Part shown: in pieces, positions 8,325 to 19,100 of the stretch | How positions within the stretch are numbered: position 1 is the first letter of the stretch | Layout of the letters: every line of letters starts with the position of its first letter | Assembly (NCBI RefSeq): GCF_002443155.1 | Contig: NZ_CP023667.1 | Location: 310,001-374,000 of the forward strand | Reading direction: 5' to 3' | Source of the DNA: Alcaligenes faecalis | GTDB lineage: Bacteria; Pseudomonadota; Gammaproteobacteria; Burkholderiales; Burkholderiaceae_B | DNA length: 64,000 nucleotides | Notes under the pieces: model-generated | Told to the model about the DNA's origin: nothing | The model's database searches: none | Seen by the model: the letters and a program-made list of their open reading frames with translations, nothing else | Translations under genes and position numbers: made by a program

Positions 8325-8626
8325 TGAAATTCAGTAAGGAAAAATCCGTCGAACGGCACGGCGCAATCCCGGCGGCTGGCAAAAGGCACAGGCGGGATGT
8401 CGTTGTAATGCGCGGGACCAATACACCTTAACGATTGCTGGTGATATTTACAAATTAAATGTATAAATCTCTAGTATTTGATTTTTGAATGAACGGGGTT
8501 GTGGAGACTGTTGTCCGCACGCCGTAGGCTACAGCTTCACTGTTCATCCTTGTTGCGAAGCTAATATCAAGCGGTAGCCGACAATTTACTTGTGCCATAG
8601 ACGGGTTTCAGAAGGGTTTTGAACGA
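8325..8626. other. Divergent control region between allE and a LysR gene
   Basis: AT-rich in its middle third (about 8440-8490), which is where the promoters are expected. It contains the dyad listed at 8446-8468. No other gene is visible. Confidence 0.55.
8446..8468. promoter_or_regulatory. Candidate LysR-type operator
   Basis: Dyad ATTTACA-N7-TGTAtAAAT, imperfect by one inserted base, centred in the allE/LysR divergent region. LysR regulators commonly bind such interrupted AT-rich dyads. Assigned from position and symmetry only. Confidence 0.35.
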
Positions 8627-9529
8627 ATGGACCATCAACTATCAAGCAGTCCCAGCCTGAATCGGCCTTTGTACGACCTGGACCTGCTGCTGGCCTTGTT
8701 GACGGTGGTCGATTGCGGCAGCTTCACGGCGGCCGCCACACGTTTGCATTCCACGCAGTCCACGATCAGCCAGAAAGTACGACGCCTGGAAGAGTTGGCC
8801 GGGCTGCGTTTGCTGGACCGGGCCAGCCGGGGAGTCAGTACAACCGAGGCGGGCCAGACCCTGTTAGGTTATGCCCGTCAGATGCTGGCTCTGAATCATC
8901 AGTTGTCAGAAGCCTTGTCCGGGTCCTTGGTCACCATCTCGGTACGCCTGGGTGTGCCAGAGGACTTTACCAACGGCCAGACCATGCGGGCCTTGGCGGG
9001 TTTCAATCGCCGTTTTCCGCAGGTTCGGCTGGAGGTCAGTAGCGGTTTGAGCAGCGATTTGCTGGCTGCCTACGATCAGGGCGAGCTGGATCTTGTGCTG
9101 GTCAAACAGCGTCACAATGCCCGTGAAGCGGTTGCCTGCTTACCCGAGCAGACCGCCTGGGTGGATAGTGCGACTGATCCAGTTTTTCATCTGGACCCTA
9201 TCCCGTTGGTGACCTTCCCGCGCCGTGGCGTTTATCGAGAGGAAATCATCAGCGCAGTGGAGTCCTTGGGGCGACGTTGGCGTATCAGTTTTACCAGCTC
9301 CAGTTTGAGCGGTATTCAGGGGGCGGTGGCAGACGGGATGGGGATCAGCTTGCTGCCACGACGTGCGGTGCGGGCTGATCATATTGAACTGGGGCAAGCA
9401 CAAGGCCTGCCCCGTATTGATGCTTTCGAACTGGCGATCTTGCATCGGCCTCATGCTAATGACATGGTGACGGCCTTGTCTCGTGTGCTGGTGGAGATGC
9501 TGGCTCCGGAGAGTGAACGCCGCGCTTGA
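8627..9529 (+). CDS. LysR-family transcriptional regulator, divergent to allE
   Basis: 300 aa. Seen: an N-terminal winged helix-turn-helix with LTVVDCGSFTAAATRLHSTQSTISQKVRRLE (residues about 26-56, the classic LysR helix pair), then a periplasmic-binding-protein-like effector domain from about residue 100, ending with a GAVADGMGISLLPRRAV segment. The ATG follows GAAGGG. It reads away from allE across a 300-base region, so control of allE and the deaminase by a purine metabolite is the natural guess. The effector is not visible. Confidence 0.85.
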   Translation: MDHQLSSSPSLNRPLYDLDLLLALLTVVDCGSFTAAATRLHSTQSTISQKVRRLEELAGLRLLDRASRGVSTTEAGQTLLGYARQMLALNHQLSEALSGSLVTISVRLGVPEDFTNGQTMRALAGFNRRFPQVRLEVSSGLSSDLLAAYDQGELDLVLVKQRHNAREAVACLPEQTAWVDSATDPVFHLDPIPLVTFPRRGVYREEIISAVESLGRRWRISFTSSSLSGIQGAVADGMGISLLPRRAVRADHIELGQAQGLPRIDAFELAILHRPHANDMVTALSRVLVEMLAPESERRA

Positions 9530-9574
9530 TGATGTGGCGTTCGACTTGCGCGAGCGGGAAAGGTAGACCGGGTT

Positions 9575-10471
9575 CTAGCGCTTGGGTGTGACTGGATCAA
9601 AGTGCGTCATCACATCCAGCACCGGCTCTTGAGCCATGACACGCTCCCGGGCCGCTACAGCAATCTCGTGCCCTTGGGCGATGCTCAGGGTGCCATCCAT
9701 TTCCAGGTCCACCTCTACCCAGATCATGTCGCCCAGCTTGCGGGTGCGCAGTTGGTGTATGCCTTCCACGCCAGGCGTTTCGCGTAAAAGCTTGGCAATA
9801 CGCTCTTCGGTCTCCTGGTCGACGGCCTTGTCGGTCAGGTCGTGAAAGGCGCCGATGGAGAACTTCCAGCCCATGCGCAGGATCATCAAGCCCACCACAC
9901 TGGCGGCCAGGGGATCACCCAGCGGCAAGCCTGCCAGGTTGGCCATCACCCCGACACTGACAACCAAGGAGGAAGCTGCGTCCGAGCGCGCATGCCAGGC
10001 ATTGGCTACCAGCATGGTCGAGCGCAGACGTTTTGCTACGCGCAGCATGTAGCGAAACAGGAGTTCCTTGCTACAGAGCGCGATGAAGGCAATGGCCAGG
10101 GCAATAGGGTGTACGGCTTCAATACTGCTGGGATCACGCAGGGCAGAGACAGCGTTCCACAACATGCCTGCACCTACAGCCAGTAAAAGGCCGCCAATGG
10201 CCAAGGTGGCCGCCGTTTCGTAGCGCAAATGGCCATAGGGATGATCGGCGTCCGGCCCTCGGCGGCTATGGCGGTTGGCAATCAGCACCACAAAGTCCGA
10301 TAGCAGGTCGGACAGGGAGTGGATGGCGTCAGCAATCAGCGCCTGCGAGTGGGCAAACAGCCCCACCACAATTTGCAGCATGCTCAAACCGATATTGACC
10401 GTGACACTGACCCAGGTGGTGCGTTGGGCACCACGGTGCCGGTCCAGATCTGAGGGGGGGATATTTTCCAT
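9575..10471 (-). CDS. Cation diffusion facilitator family divalent metal exporter
   Basis: 298 aa with about six transmembrane helices and a C-terminal cytoplasmic domain. Seen: helix 2 metal-site HSLSDLLSDF (with D of ADAIHSLSD), a HPYGHLRYE loop, and helix 5 WHARSDAASSLVV with the HxxxD metal ligands of CDF proteins. The C-terminal ferredoxin-like domain includes VEGIHQLRTRKLGDMIWVEVDLEMDG. Known: CDF proteins exchange cytoplasmic zinc, cobalt, iron or manganese for protons. The combination of His and Asp ligands fits zinc or iron but does not fix the metal. It is convergent with the LysR gene and follows metG on the same strand after a terminator, so it is probably its own unit. Confidence 0.88.
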   Translation of the reverse strand: MENIPPSDLDRHRGAQRTTWVSVTVNIGLSMLQIVVGLFAHSQALIADAIHSLSDLLSDFVVLIANRHSRRGPDADHPYGHLRYETAATLAIGGLLLAVGAGMLWNAVSALRDPSSIEAVHPIALAIAFIALCSKELLFRYMLRVAKRLRSTMLVANAWHARSDAASSLVVSVGVMANLAGLPLGDPLAASVVGLMILRMGWKFSIGAFHDLTDKAVDQETEERIAKLLRETPGVEGIHQLRTRKLGDMIWVEVDLEMDGTLSIAQGHEIAVAARERVMAQEPVLDVMTHFDPVTPKR

Positions 10472-10616
10472 GCCAAAAGGTCCTTGCGTTCAGAGCAGCA
10501 GACTGTGCATCAATACAGCGGTTTCAAGATATAGAGTGTATCGGCTTTCCTGGACAGCGGGGCGCTGAAAGGGGCTTGGCAGGCTGTTTTGAGCCTATTC
10601 TTTGGTATATGGATAC

Positions 10617-10649
10617 AAAAAAGCCTCGCTTGGTGAGCGAGGCTTTTTT
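10617..10649. terminator. Bidirectional-looking terminator after metG
   Basis: AAGCCTCGCT stem and exact complement flanked by six A and six T, 18 bases past the metG stop. It terminates metG on the minus strand. Confidence 0.88.
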
Positions 10650-10667
10650 GCGTATCAGGAATGCGTC

Positions 10668-12737
10668 TTAATTGATGCGCATGCCAGGCTGGGCACCAGG
10701 GAAGGGCTCCAGAATATAGATGCCTTGATCCACGGCATCATCAGCGTGGCTGGCGGCCAGCACCATGCCTTCGGACACGCCAAAGCGCATCTTGCGAGGA
10801 GCCAGGTTAGCCACCAGAACCGTCAGCTTGCCGATCAGGTCGTCGGGCTGGTAAGCCGACTTGATGCCGGAGAACACTTGACGTAAACGGCCTTCGCCAG
10901 CGTCCAGGCTCAGGCGCAGCAACTTGTCCGAACCTTCCACAGCTTCGCAGCTCACAATCTTGGCAATGCGCAGGTCCACCTTGATGAAGTCCTTGATGTC
11001 GATGGTGTCGGCAATGGCTTCACCACCGGGCAGTACGACGGGGGCCGGCGGGGGAGCCAGCAGCTCGTCCACCATGGCGCTGTCTACACGCTGCATCAGG
11101 TGCTTGAAGGGGGCGATGTGATCGGGCAGGGCGGCCACGTCATCCCAGACAAAGCTGCGATCCAGACCGAAGAGCTCGCGGGCAACGCGATCAGTCAGGG
11201 TGGGCAAAATGGCGGTCAGCATGACGGACAAGCCCTTGAAGCCAGCCAGGGTGCGCGAGCAAATATCTTGCAGCGCATCTTTCTGGGCTTGCTCGGCAGT
11301 CGCAATGCCTTTGGCCATGACCCAGGGCTGGGCTGTATCGAACGCCTGGTTGATGATGTCGGCCTGGGCCATGATCTGGCGTACGGCACGGCCGTATTCG
11401 CGGCTTTCCAGATCGGCGCGGACTTTCTCGGCAACTTCCTTGAGCTGGTGTTGCAGCTCGGGGGTGTCGCCCTGGTAAGCCAGCTTGCCATCAAAGTGCT
11501 TGCTGATGAAGTTGGCGGCACGGCTGGCGATGTTGACGTATTTACCAATCAGGTCGCTGTTGACGCGGGCAATGAAGTCGTCAGGGTTGAAATCCATGTC
11601 CTCAACGTGCGAGTTCAGCTTGGCGGCCATGTAATAGCGCATCCATTCGGCATCCATGCCCAGTTCCAGGTAGCGCAGAGGCGAAATGCCGGTGCCACGG
11701 CTCTTGGACATTTTTTCGCCGCTAACGGTGATGAAACCGTGCACGTTCAATGCGTCAGGCACTTTACGGCCGGAGAACTTCAGCATGGCAGGCCAGAACA
11801 GGGCGTGGAAGTACACGATGTCCTTGCCGATGAAGTGGACCTGCTCGGTATTGCCTTCAGGGTCCAGCAAGGCGTCAAAGTCCAGACCGGCTTTGGCGCA
11901 ATAGGCTTTCAAGGAAGCCAGGTAGCCCACAGGCGCGTCCAGCCAGACGTAGAAGTACTTGCCGGGAGCATCAGGAATCGGGATGCCGTAGTAAGGCTCG
12001 TCGCGGGAGATGTCCCAATCGTTCAGGGAGGCTTCAGCGCCTTCGCCTGTACCCAGCCATTCGCGGGTCTTGCCCAGCACTTCCGATTGCAGACGTGGCT
12101 TGCCCTGGGCGTTCTTGCCCGTGGTCCACTCTTGCAAGAAGGCCACGCAGCGCGGGTCGGACAGACGGAAGAAGAAATGTTCCGAAGTCTTCAACACCGG
12201 ACGCGCATTGGTCAGGGTGGAGTAAGGCTCGATCAGTTCGGTAGGAGCGTAAACCGCGCTACAGACTTCGCAGCTGTCGCCGTACTGGTCCTTGGCGTGA
12301 CACTTGGGGCACTCGCCCTTGATGTAACGATCGGGCAGGAACATGCCTTTGACCGGATCGTAGAACTGTTCGATGGTGCGGGTGTCAATAAAGCCGGCGC
12401 TTTTCAGCGTGCGGTAGATATCCTGGGCCAGCTCGACGTTGTCTGGCGAGTCCGTACGGTGCCAGTGGTCGAACTTGACGTTAAAACCGTTCAGGTAGGT
12501 GGGGCGTTCGGCCGCAATCTTGTCCACCAGTTGGGCGGGGGTAATGCCAGCGCTTTCTGCCTTGAGCATGATGGGCGCGCCGTGGGCGTCGTCCGCACAC
12601 ACAAAATGCACAGTATGTCCCGACATTCGCATGGACCGAACCCAGATGTCGGCCTGGATATATTCCATGATGTGGCCGATGTGAAACGAGCCGTTGGCAT
12701 ACGGCAGGGCGGTCGTAACAAATATCGTTCGTGACAT
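10668..12737 (-). CDS. metG: Methionyl-tRNA synthetase
   Basis: 689 aa, the size of MetRS with a C-terminal dimerising tRNA-binding domain. Seen: the class I HIGH motif as FHIGHIMEY near residue 18, a zinc knuckle [17 protein letters not shown], the KMSKS loop as [11 protein letters not shown], an anticodon-binding helical domain, and a terminal EMAP/OB-type domain starting about residue 585 ([26 protein letters not shown]). It charges tRNA-Met in the cytoplasm and is essential. The gene has its own upstream region of about 220 bases and ends at a strong terminator. Confidence 0.98.
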   Translation of the reverse strand: MSRTIFVTTALPYANGSFHIGHIMEYIQADIWVRSMRMSGHTVHFVCADDAHGAPIMLKAESAGITPAQLVDKIAAERPTYLNGFNVKFDHWHRTDSPDNVELAQDIYRTLKSAGFIDTRTIEQFYDPVKGMFLPDRYIKGECPKCHAKDQYGDSCEVCSAVYAPTELIEPYSTLTNARPVLKTSEHFFFRLSDPRCVAFLQEWTTGKNAQGKPRLQSEVLGKTREWLGTGEGAEASLNDWDISRDEPYYGIPIPDAPGKYFYVWLDAPVGYLASLKAYCAKAGLDFDALLDPEGNTEQVHFIGKDIVYFHALFWPAMLKFSGRKVPDALNVHGFITVSGEKMSKSRGTGISPLRYLELGMDAEWMRYYMAAKLNSHVEDMDFNPDDFIARVNSDLIGKYVNIASRAANFISKHFDGKLAYQGDTPELQHQLKEVAEKVRADLESREYGRAVRQIMAQADIINQAFDTAQPWVMAKGIATAEQAQKDALQDICSRTLAGFKGLSVMLTAILPTLTDRVARELFGLDRSFVWDDVAALPDHIAPFKHLMQRVDSAMVDELLAPPPAPVVLPGGEAIADTIDIKDFIKVDLRIAKIVSCEAVEGSDKLLRLSLDAGEGRLRQVFSGIKSAYQPDDLIGKLTVLVANLAPRKMRFGVSEGMVLAASHADDAVDQGIYILEPFPGAQPGMRIN

Positions 12738-12863
12738 GACTTAACAAAATAAAAGAGAAAGGGAACAAGGATTCTACGGTCTATTGCGCACTTGTGCTGC
12801 GCCAGACAGAGGAATGTCCACGGGCAAAATGCTGATTGGCCATTGCGAATGATACAAATGCAC

Positions 12864-12893
12864 ACACCCTGAGCCTTTGACGACTCAGGGTGT
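12864..12893 (-). terminator. Hairpin after the small membrane protein gene
   Basis: Perfect 10-bp stem (ACACCCTGAG) with a 10-base loop, 63 bases past the stop at 12956. There is no good T run on either strand, so termination efficiency is uncertain. Confidence 0.45.
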
Positions 12894-12955
12894 TCGGGGG
12901 CAATGCCTAATCAGCGTTGCTGCTCGCCAAATACGTGGCGCACAGTCAAGAACTG

Positions 12956-13213
12956 TTAAGGAATCTCGCGCATCTCGATGTCGGTAACATCACGCGAACG
13001 TGGTGCAGTCGACTGTTTGCTGGTAGCGGCAGGGCGGCGGCGCTGGTCCCAATAGGCTTTGACGCCGAAAGGACGGCCACTAATACGCGCCACAATGTAT
13101 AAAATGCCGATCGCAATAGCGGTAGAAACCATGAAGATAAACGCCATGATTGCACCGAAAATTGTCAGCAAGACAAAGAGGGCTGTGCGGATAATCTGGT
13201 TAAATGTGTTCAT
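12956..13213 (-). CDS. Small inner-membrane protein of unknown function
   Basis: 85 aa. Seen: a single long hydrophobic region, residues about 8-43 (ALFVLLTIFGAIMAFIFMVS, then an AIGILYIV segment), enough for one long or two short helices, then a basic cytoplasmic-looking tail rich in Arg (QRRRPAATSKQSTAPRSR). The hydrophobic-then-basic pattern and an ATG in a normal intergenic position support a real gene. It diverges from apbC. I do not recognise a named family. Confidence 0.65.
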   Translation of the reverse strand: MNTFNQIIRTALFVLLTIFGAIMAFIFMVSTAIAIGILYIVARISGRPFGVKAYWDQRRRPAATSKQSTAPRSRDVTDIEMREIP

Positions 13214-13315
13214 AGGGTTAGTATGACATCATAAGTGTAAAAAAATTCCTCTTGAACCGCTAATTTTCTGGTTTAAAGGTATGGTGATGTTTCTTTATAT
13301 CAAGGTTTTGGATAA

Positions 13316-14401
13316 ATGACAGTGAGTTCCGAGCGCGTGTTGCAAGCCCTGGCGAATGTGACCGATCCCAACACGTTAAAGAAGTTATCGGTCGATGCGG
13401 GTCGATGCGAACTGAGCATTGACCAGAACCAGGTTGAGCTGACTTTGCATCTGCCCTACACGGCTTATGACATTCAGGGGCAGCTGCGCGAACGTATCGA
13501 GCAAGCCTTGGCGGGCGTGGGTGCCACCCTGTCCAAGCTGCATTTGAGCCCTCGCATCGGGATACATGCCGTGCAGGAAGGCTTGCGCCCTATGCCCAAT
13601 ATCCGCAACATTATTGCGGTGTCCTCGGGCAAGGGCGGTGTAGGCAAGAGTACAACCTCGGTGAACCTGGCCTTGGCCCTGCATATGCAAGGCGCGCGTG
13701 TCGGTTTGCTGGACGCGGATATTTATGGTCCCAGCGTGCCCACCATGCTGGGTCTGCACGAGCGCCCGCGCAGTGCGGACGGCAAGATGATGGAGCCCTT
13801 GATTGGTCACGGTCTGCAAGCCAACTCGATTGGTTTCCTGCTGGACGAAGACGCTCCTGCGATCTGGCGTGGCCCGATGGCCACCCAGGCACTGACACAG
13901 CTGCTTACACAAACGCGTTGGGACAATCTGGACTATCTGATCATCGACATGCCTCCGGGCACGGGTGATATCGCGTTGACCTTGTCGCAAAAAGTGCCAT
14001 TGACCGGTGCCGTTATTGTGACCACGCCTCAGGATCTGGCCCTGATCGACGCCAAGCGCGGCTTGAACATGTTCCAGAAGGTGAATGTGCCTGTCCTGGG
14101 TATTGTGGAAAACATGTCGGTCCATATCTGCTCGAACTGTGGTCATGCTGACCCGGTCTTCGGTCAGCATGGTGGTCGCGATATGGCCAGCCAGTTCAAC
14201 GTGCCTTGGCTGGGTGCCTTGCCGTTGGCAATGAGCATTCGGGCTCAGACCGATTCCGGTACCCCAACCGTGATTGCCAGCGCGGACAGCCCCGAGGCTC
14301 GCCTCTATCACGAGATTGCCAATCGCGTTTCGGCTAACTTGTCGCAACTTCCTCCAGACACGTCGGGGCAGCGCCCCAAGGTTGTTCCTCGTCCTCTTTG
14401 A
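13316..14401 (+). CDS. apbC: Iron-sulfur cluster carrier protein, Mrp/ApbC ATPase
   Basis: 361 aa. Seen: an N-terminal MIP18/DUF59 domain (residues about 5-75), a deviant Walker A SSGKGGVGKSTTSVNLAL, a switch region LLDADIYGPSVPTMLG, Walker B-like LIIDMPPGTGD, and the cluster-binding CSNC near residue 273. Known: the homodimer binds a labile 4Fe-4S cluster and passes it to apo-proteins. It starts a plus-strand run with tamA 6 bases downstream. This spacing suggests shared transcription, though no functional link between the two is known to me. Confidence 0.95.
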   Translation: MTVSSERVLQALANVTDPNTLKKLSVDAGRCELSIDQNQVELTLHLPYTAYDIQGQLRERIEQALAGVGATLSKLHLSPRIGIHAVQEGLRPMPNIRNIIAVSSGKGGVGKSTTSVNLALALHMQGARVGLLDADIYGPSVPTMLGLHERPRSADGKMMEPLIGHGLQANSIGFLLDEDAPAIWRGPMATQALTQLLTQTRWDNLDYLIIDMPPGTGDIALTLSQKVPLTGAVIVTTPQDLALIDAKRGLNMFQKVNVPVLGIVENMSVHICSNCGHADPVFGQHGGRDMASQFNVPWLGALPLAMSIRAQTDSGTPTVIASADSPEARLYHEIANRVSANLSQLPPDTSGQRPKVVPRPL

Positions 14402-14407
14402 GTACGT

Positions 14408-16186
14408 ATGCGCAAATCCGGCTTTTGCCTGTTGTTCTCGATAGTCCTGAGCCCTGCAGTTTGGGCTCAGTCTTCTGTTCCCGATGTCATTATTGATCCG
14501 GGGGGCGTGCCTCCCCAGGCGCTGAAGGAGATTCAGCGTGCGGTCAGCGCAATCACGCGTCTGGCTGAAGATCAGGACTTGGGGGAGGTGACGCGTCTGC
14601 GTCGCCGTGCCCACGATGCGACCGTTTCAGCCTTGCAAACGCAGGGCTATTTTGATTCAGTCGTCACGCTGGAGGTGGGTGAAGACTCCAATGGCGAGTA
14701 TTGGGACATCATCATCCGTCCGGGCGAAATCACGCGGGTGCGCGACATCGATCTGGACTTCAAGGGCAAGATTCAGGAGCCGGAATACCAGGTGCGTCTG
14801 GAAGGCATCAAGGCCAGCTTCCCCTTGAAGAAAGAGGATCCTTTCCTGAACTCGGTCTGGGCCTCGGCCAAGGCGGATTTGCTGGAAAGCGTACAGCGTC
14901 AGGATTTTTATTACGCTCGTTATATAGACACGCGGGCAACGGTACTGGCTGATGAGGGGGTGGCCGACCTGTCCCTGAAAGTGGATAGTGGGCCGCGGGT
15001 TCGCATGGGGCCTCTGGAAACCACCGGCCTGAAGCGTGTTCCCCAGTCACTGGTGGATCGCTACGTGCGCTATACCCCTGGTGATCCTTACGATCAGGAC
15101 AAGCTGGACGAGTGGCAGCAATCCTTGGCGGCCACTACGTTTTTCCGGGGCGCCTTTGTCACGCTGGACGAAGGGGATGGCAAAAAGAAAGAGCTTCCTG
15201 ACGGAGATGTGGAGTTGCCTGTGCGGGTGCGCGTCACAGAGGCACCGGCCCGCCAGTTCACCGGCTCTTTGGGCTTTGATAGCGATCACGGTGTTCGAGC
15301 TGAAGCCCTTTACCGTAAAAACATTGTGTTTGGACTGCCGATCTGGTCCGAGGCCGGTATCGGCGTGGATAAAAAGCGCCAACGTGCTTTTTATGACATT
15401 CACTTGCCACCCACACTTAGTGGCTACAAGAACAGTTTTGGGGTGTTGTACGATCGCTCCGACATTGAAGGCCTGGACACCGAACGTGCCGCCTTGGGTT
15501 GGAAGCTGCGCCAGGAACGGCAGGCTGCTGGCAATAGCCGGGTGGAGTACGAAACCGAATGGGGTGTGCTGGGTGCCTGGGACAAGACCAAGATTTCTGG
15601 TTTGCCCACCCGTGAAACACCTTCCGCGATTGCCACCTGGCAATGGCTGCGTCGGGACGTGGACAAGAAGTACGATCCGCGTGAAGGCAATCTGATCGAT
15701 TTTGGTGTGGGCGCGGGTATCACCTTGGACAAGGGCGAAACCTTTTACCGCAGCAATCTGCGATTGCAACAGTGGTGGCCTATCGGGGATCGGGATGTAC
15801 TGTCCCTGCGCGGTGAAGTCGGCAAGGTTTGGCGCATGACAGACCGGACACCGCCAGACTTCGGCTATCGGACCGGGGGTGCGCGCAGCATCCGTGGTTA
15901 CAAATATCAAAGCATTGGCTTGCGTGCCAATGATGCCGTTGTAGGCGCACCTGCCATGGCAGTGGCCAGTGTGGAATACACCCACTTTTTTACCAGCATG
16001 TATGGCATGCGCGCCTTTGTGGATGTGGGTGATGCTGCATCCAGTTTTGGTGATATGGATCTGGCCTGGGGTTACGGTTTGGGCGCAGTTGTGCGCACAC
16101 CGGCCGGGCCTTTCAACCTTGATCTGGCGTACGGTCAGCGAGACAAGCGTGTACGTCTGAGCTTCTCTTTGGGAATCGCATTTTAA
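14408..16186 (+). CDS. tamA: Translocation and assembly module subunit TamA (outer membrane, Omp85 family)
   Basis: 592 aa. Seen: signal peptide of 20 residues ending PAVWAQS, three POTRA-like domains in roughly residues 25-270, and a C-terminal Omp85 16-strand barrel with the RSIRGYKYQSIG motif (the RGY/F signature of loop 6) and a final strand VRLSFSLGIAF ending in Phe. Known: TamA sits in the outer membrane and works with TamB to insert a subset of outer-membrane proteins and help lipid transport. The stop overlaps the tamB start (TAATG), so the partners are translationally coupled. Confidence 0.95.
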   Translation: MRKSGFCLLFSIVLSPAVWAQSSVPDVIIDPGGVPPQALKEIQRAVSAITRLAEDQDLGEVTRLRRRAHDATVSALQTQGYFDSVVTLEVGEDSNGEYWDIIIRPGEITRVRDIDLDFKGKIQEPEYQVRLEGIKASFPLKKEDPFLNSVWASAKADLLESVQRQDFYYARYIDTRATVLADEGVADLSLKVDSGPRVRMGPLETTGLKRVPQSLVDRYVRYTPGDPYDQDKLDEWQQSLAATTFFRGAFVTLDEGDGKKKELPDGDVELPVRVRVTEAPARQFTGSLGFDSDHGVRAEALYRKNIVFGLPIWSEAGIGVDKKRQRAFYDIHLPPTLSGYKNSFGVLYDRSDIEGLDTERAALGWKLRQERQAAGNSRVEYETEWGVLGAWDKTKISGLPTRETPSAIATWQWLRRDVDKKYDPREGNLIDFGVGAGITLDKGETFYRSNLRLQQWWPIGDRDVLSLRGEVGKVWRMTDRTPPDFGYRTGGARSIRGYKYQSIGLRANDAVVGAPAMAVASVEYTHFFTSMYGMRAFVDVGDAASSFGDMDLAWGYGLGAVVRTPAGPFNLDLAYGQRDKRVRLSFSLGIAF

Positions 16187-19100
16187 TGGCCTGGGTTCGG
16201 CGCTGGTTCCGATATTTTGCTTTGTGGGGCATTCCCTTTGTGGTGATTGCCCTGCTGCTTGTGTGCGGCTTTGTGTATTGGGTGCTGGCCAGTCAGGCCG
16301 GGACCAGTTGGGCGCTGCGCACGGCCTTGCCGTATGCGCAGGGTAGTGCACAAGGCGTGCGCGGAACAATCTGGGACGGTCTGAGTATCGACCACTTGGT
16401 CCTGAGCTTGCCGGATACCCATGTCGATATCGAGCGTTTGCGCTTGCAGGCCAACTGGAAAGAGTTGTGGGAGCGCCGTTTGCATGTGGTGGAATTAAGC
16501 GCCCATAAAGTGGATGTGGCCTTGACCTCCTCGGACGAGCCCAAATCTGACGAACCCTTCAAGATGCCTGAGCTGCCCATCAGTATTGCCGTGGACAAAC
16601 TGGCCCTGGGCCAGTTCTTGCTCACGCAAGATGGCACTCCCTTGCCGGTAGCCATTGCGGATTTGTCCTCGGCCCTGGCTGTGGATTCCGACAGCGCACA
16701 ACTGCGCCTTTACGATTTGATGGTGGCCAATGAGTCCATCCGCGCTGGTTTTCAGGGCGAAGTGGAGCTGGCCGGTCTGGAAGCGCCTTATCCGGCGCGA
16801 GCCGATATACAAATCATCGCCCGTGGCTTGACGGCGGATTCGCCCATTTGTGCGAAGCAGTATTTGCCGGCTTATGCAGAGCAATCGAAGTCCGGCAAAC
16901 CTGCCGCGAAGGTAGTAGTGGATCAGTCCAAACAAACAGCCGCTGCTGAAACGGTCAAGACCAGTGCCAAGGCTGCTGCAGCTCCCGCTGCTGCGCAAGC
17001 GGACAAGCAGACTGCAGATAAAACAGCAGAAAAATCATCGAAAAAAACGTCGGAAAAGGCAGCAGAGCAAAGTACCGAACTTGCAAAGATTGCGACAACA
17101 CAGCAAGGTCAATCTGAGGCCAGCGCATCGAGTCATGAAACTCCTGCTAGCCAGCCAGTCGACCAGCCTGTAGATGCCCATAGTGTCGCCGGAGTCAGCA
17201 GCTCCGAACCTGGGGGCAGTGCAGGTCTTGTTGATGAGGAACGTATTCAGGAGCCGGTTGCTGTTCCTGAACCCGAGCCTTTGCCTGATTGTGTGGTCAA
17301 CGCTCAAATCACCTTGAATGGCTCTCTGGAACAAGCCACCTTGCTGCTCAAGGGGCATGGCCAGGGCTATAGCCTGGATGCCAGTGCAGATTTGAGCCCG
17401 CTGGATACCGTGCCAGTGCGCCAGGCCAAACTGGCCGTGAAGCTGCCGGACGAGTCCTCGCTGGATGCAGACTTTGCCTGGGATGCCACTCAGGAAGGTG
17501 TGCATGTCCAGGATCATTTCAAAGGTCAGTTCAGCAGCGACAAGCTGGACTTGCATGCATTACTAGGCGATGTGTTGCCCGATGCCCTGATCAATAGCCA
17601 GGGCAAGTTTGATGTGGTGCTGGCCGATAAAGAGCAAATACTCTCTGCGGACGTTGATGTTCAACTGCTGCAAGGCAGCCGCTGGAACAAGCAGTCGGCG
17701 ATAGGGCAGATCAAGGCAAAAGCCTCCGCACCGGCACAACCGGGCGCGCCTGACTGGTGGCGTCAGTTGAGCTTGAGCGATGTCCTGACTGATTTGAAAG
17801 TCGGCGACAACCAGGTGCTCTTGAAGGGCGATCTGGGCATAAGCGGCACGGCGGCGCTGGACTTGCAAGTCAATATGCCTAAAGCAGAGCAGTTGTGGCC
17901 CGGCCTGGAGTTGGGCAAGGCATCAGCACAAGGCCAACTGCGAGGTGACGTGTCGCGTCACACCTTGCAGCTAAAAGGCCAATATGATTTGGGCGGAAAA
18001 GAAAGTGGGCAATTGGGCCAGGGTAGCGCGCAAGCTGATCTGGCTTTGGAAGGCGGCTGGCATTTCGCCGATCAGGGCAAGGCAGCTTACTGGGATGGCA
18101 AACTAAGCCGCTTGCAGGCCGACCACGCAGGTTTGGCTGTGCGTTTGCAGTCGGCCATGCCACTGCGCTTTACCGATGCACTGCGCGCACCAGAGCCTGC
18201 GCAGCAAGAATCCCTTGCCAAGACAGATACGACGTCCGCCGTCCAACCAGAACCAGAGTCCACGGCGGCTCCGGCCTTGGTGAATGAAGATGCCACGCCC
18301 GCTGAGGTGGAGCAGAGTGCAGGTAATAGTGCGGCAGTCAATACGGCAGATGGAAGCGGTGCCACAACATCCGACAAAGCGGCAGCTGTCGAGGGTGATG
18401 TTGCCGCGGCGCGTGCTGCCCCACCGCCACTGGAACCCTGGTCGTTACGCGTGGGCGCGGCTACTTTGAGCACTACCGTCGATGGTGAGCCCTGGATCAA
18501 TCTGCGCCATCAGGAATCCACGTATCAGCCAGGACAGTGGACCAGCCGGGGTGAATTGCTGGATCTGGTTTTGTCCGAGCCTCGCATCGCACGTTTGTTG
18601 CGCAAGGTAGGGGTGCAGGAGAACCCGGAGAAAGCCAAAGGGGGCGGGGTCACGATTGCCAAGCACAAGAAAACCCAGCCCCCTGAAATTGATATCAAGG
18701 CCCGTTGGGATTTGAAGTTCAATGGGGCCCTGGCTGGGCAGGTGAGAGTGGATCGGGTTGCCGGTGATGTGCAGGTTTTTGCCGATCCCCCAATGTCCTT
18801 GGGTCTGGAAGACCTGAGCGTCGTTATCAATGCCAAACCCACTTCGGCCACCAGCAGCCGCGTGGATGCGCAGCTGGATGTGCGCACCAAGGAAATGGGC
18901 TATGTCACGGCCAAGGCGCAGACCCCCATTCATGGACTGGCAATCAACGAAAATGATCCCAAGTCTGTCAGCATCAAAGCCAATATCGACGACCTGGGCT
19001 GGACGCGCTTGTTCCTGGGCGATGCCATGGAACTGGGCGGACGTCTGAACGCGGATGTGGATATCAATATAGGCGCGAAATGGGCCTGGACCAGCCGTGG

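Noticed and set aside
11100..12734. Long plus-strand frame opposite metG
   Set aside because: Complement of an essential, fully conserved gene; no start signal or similarity.
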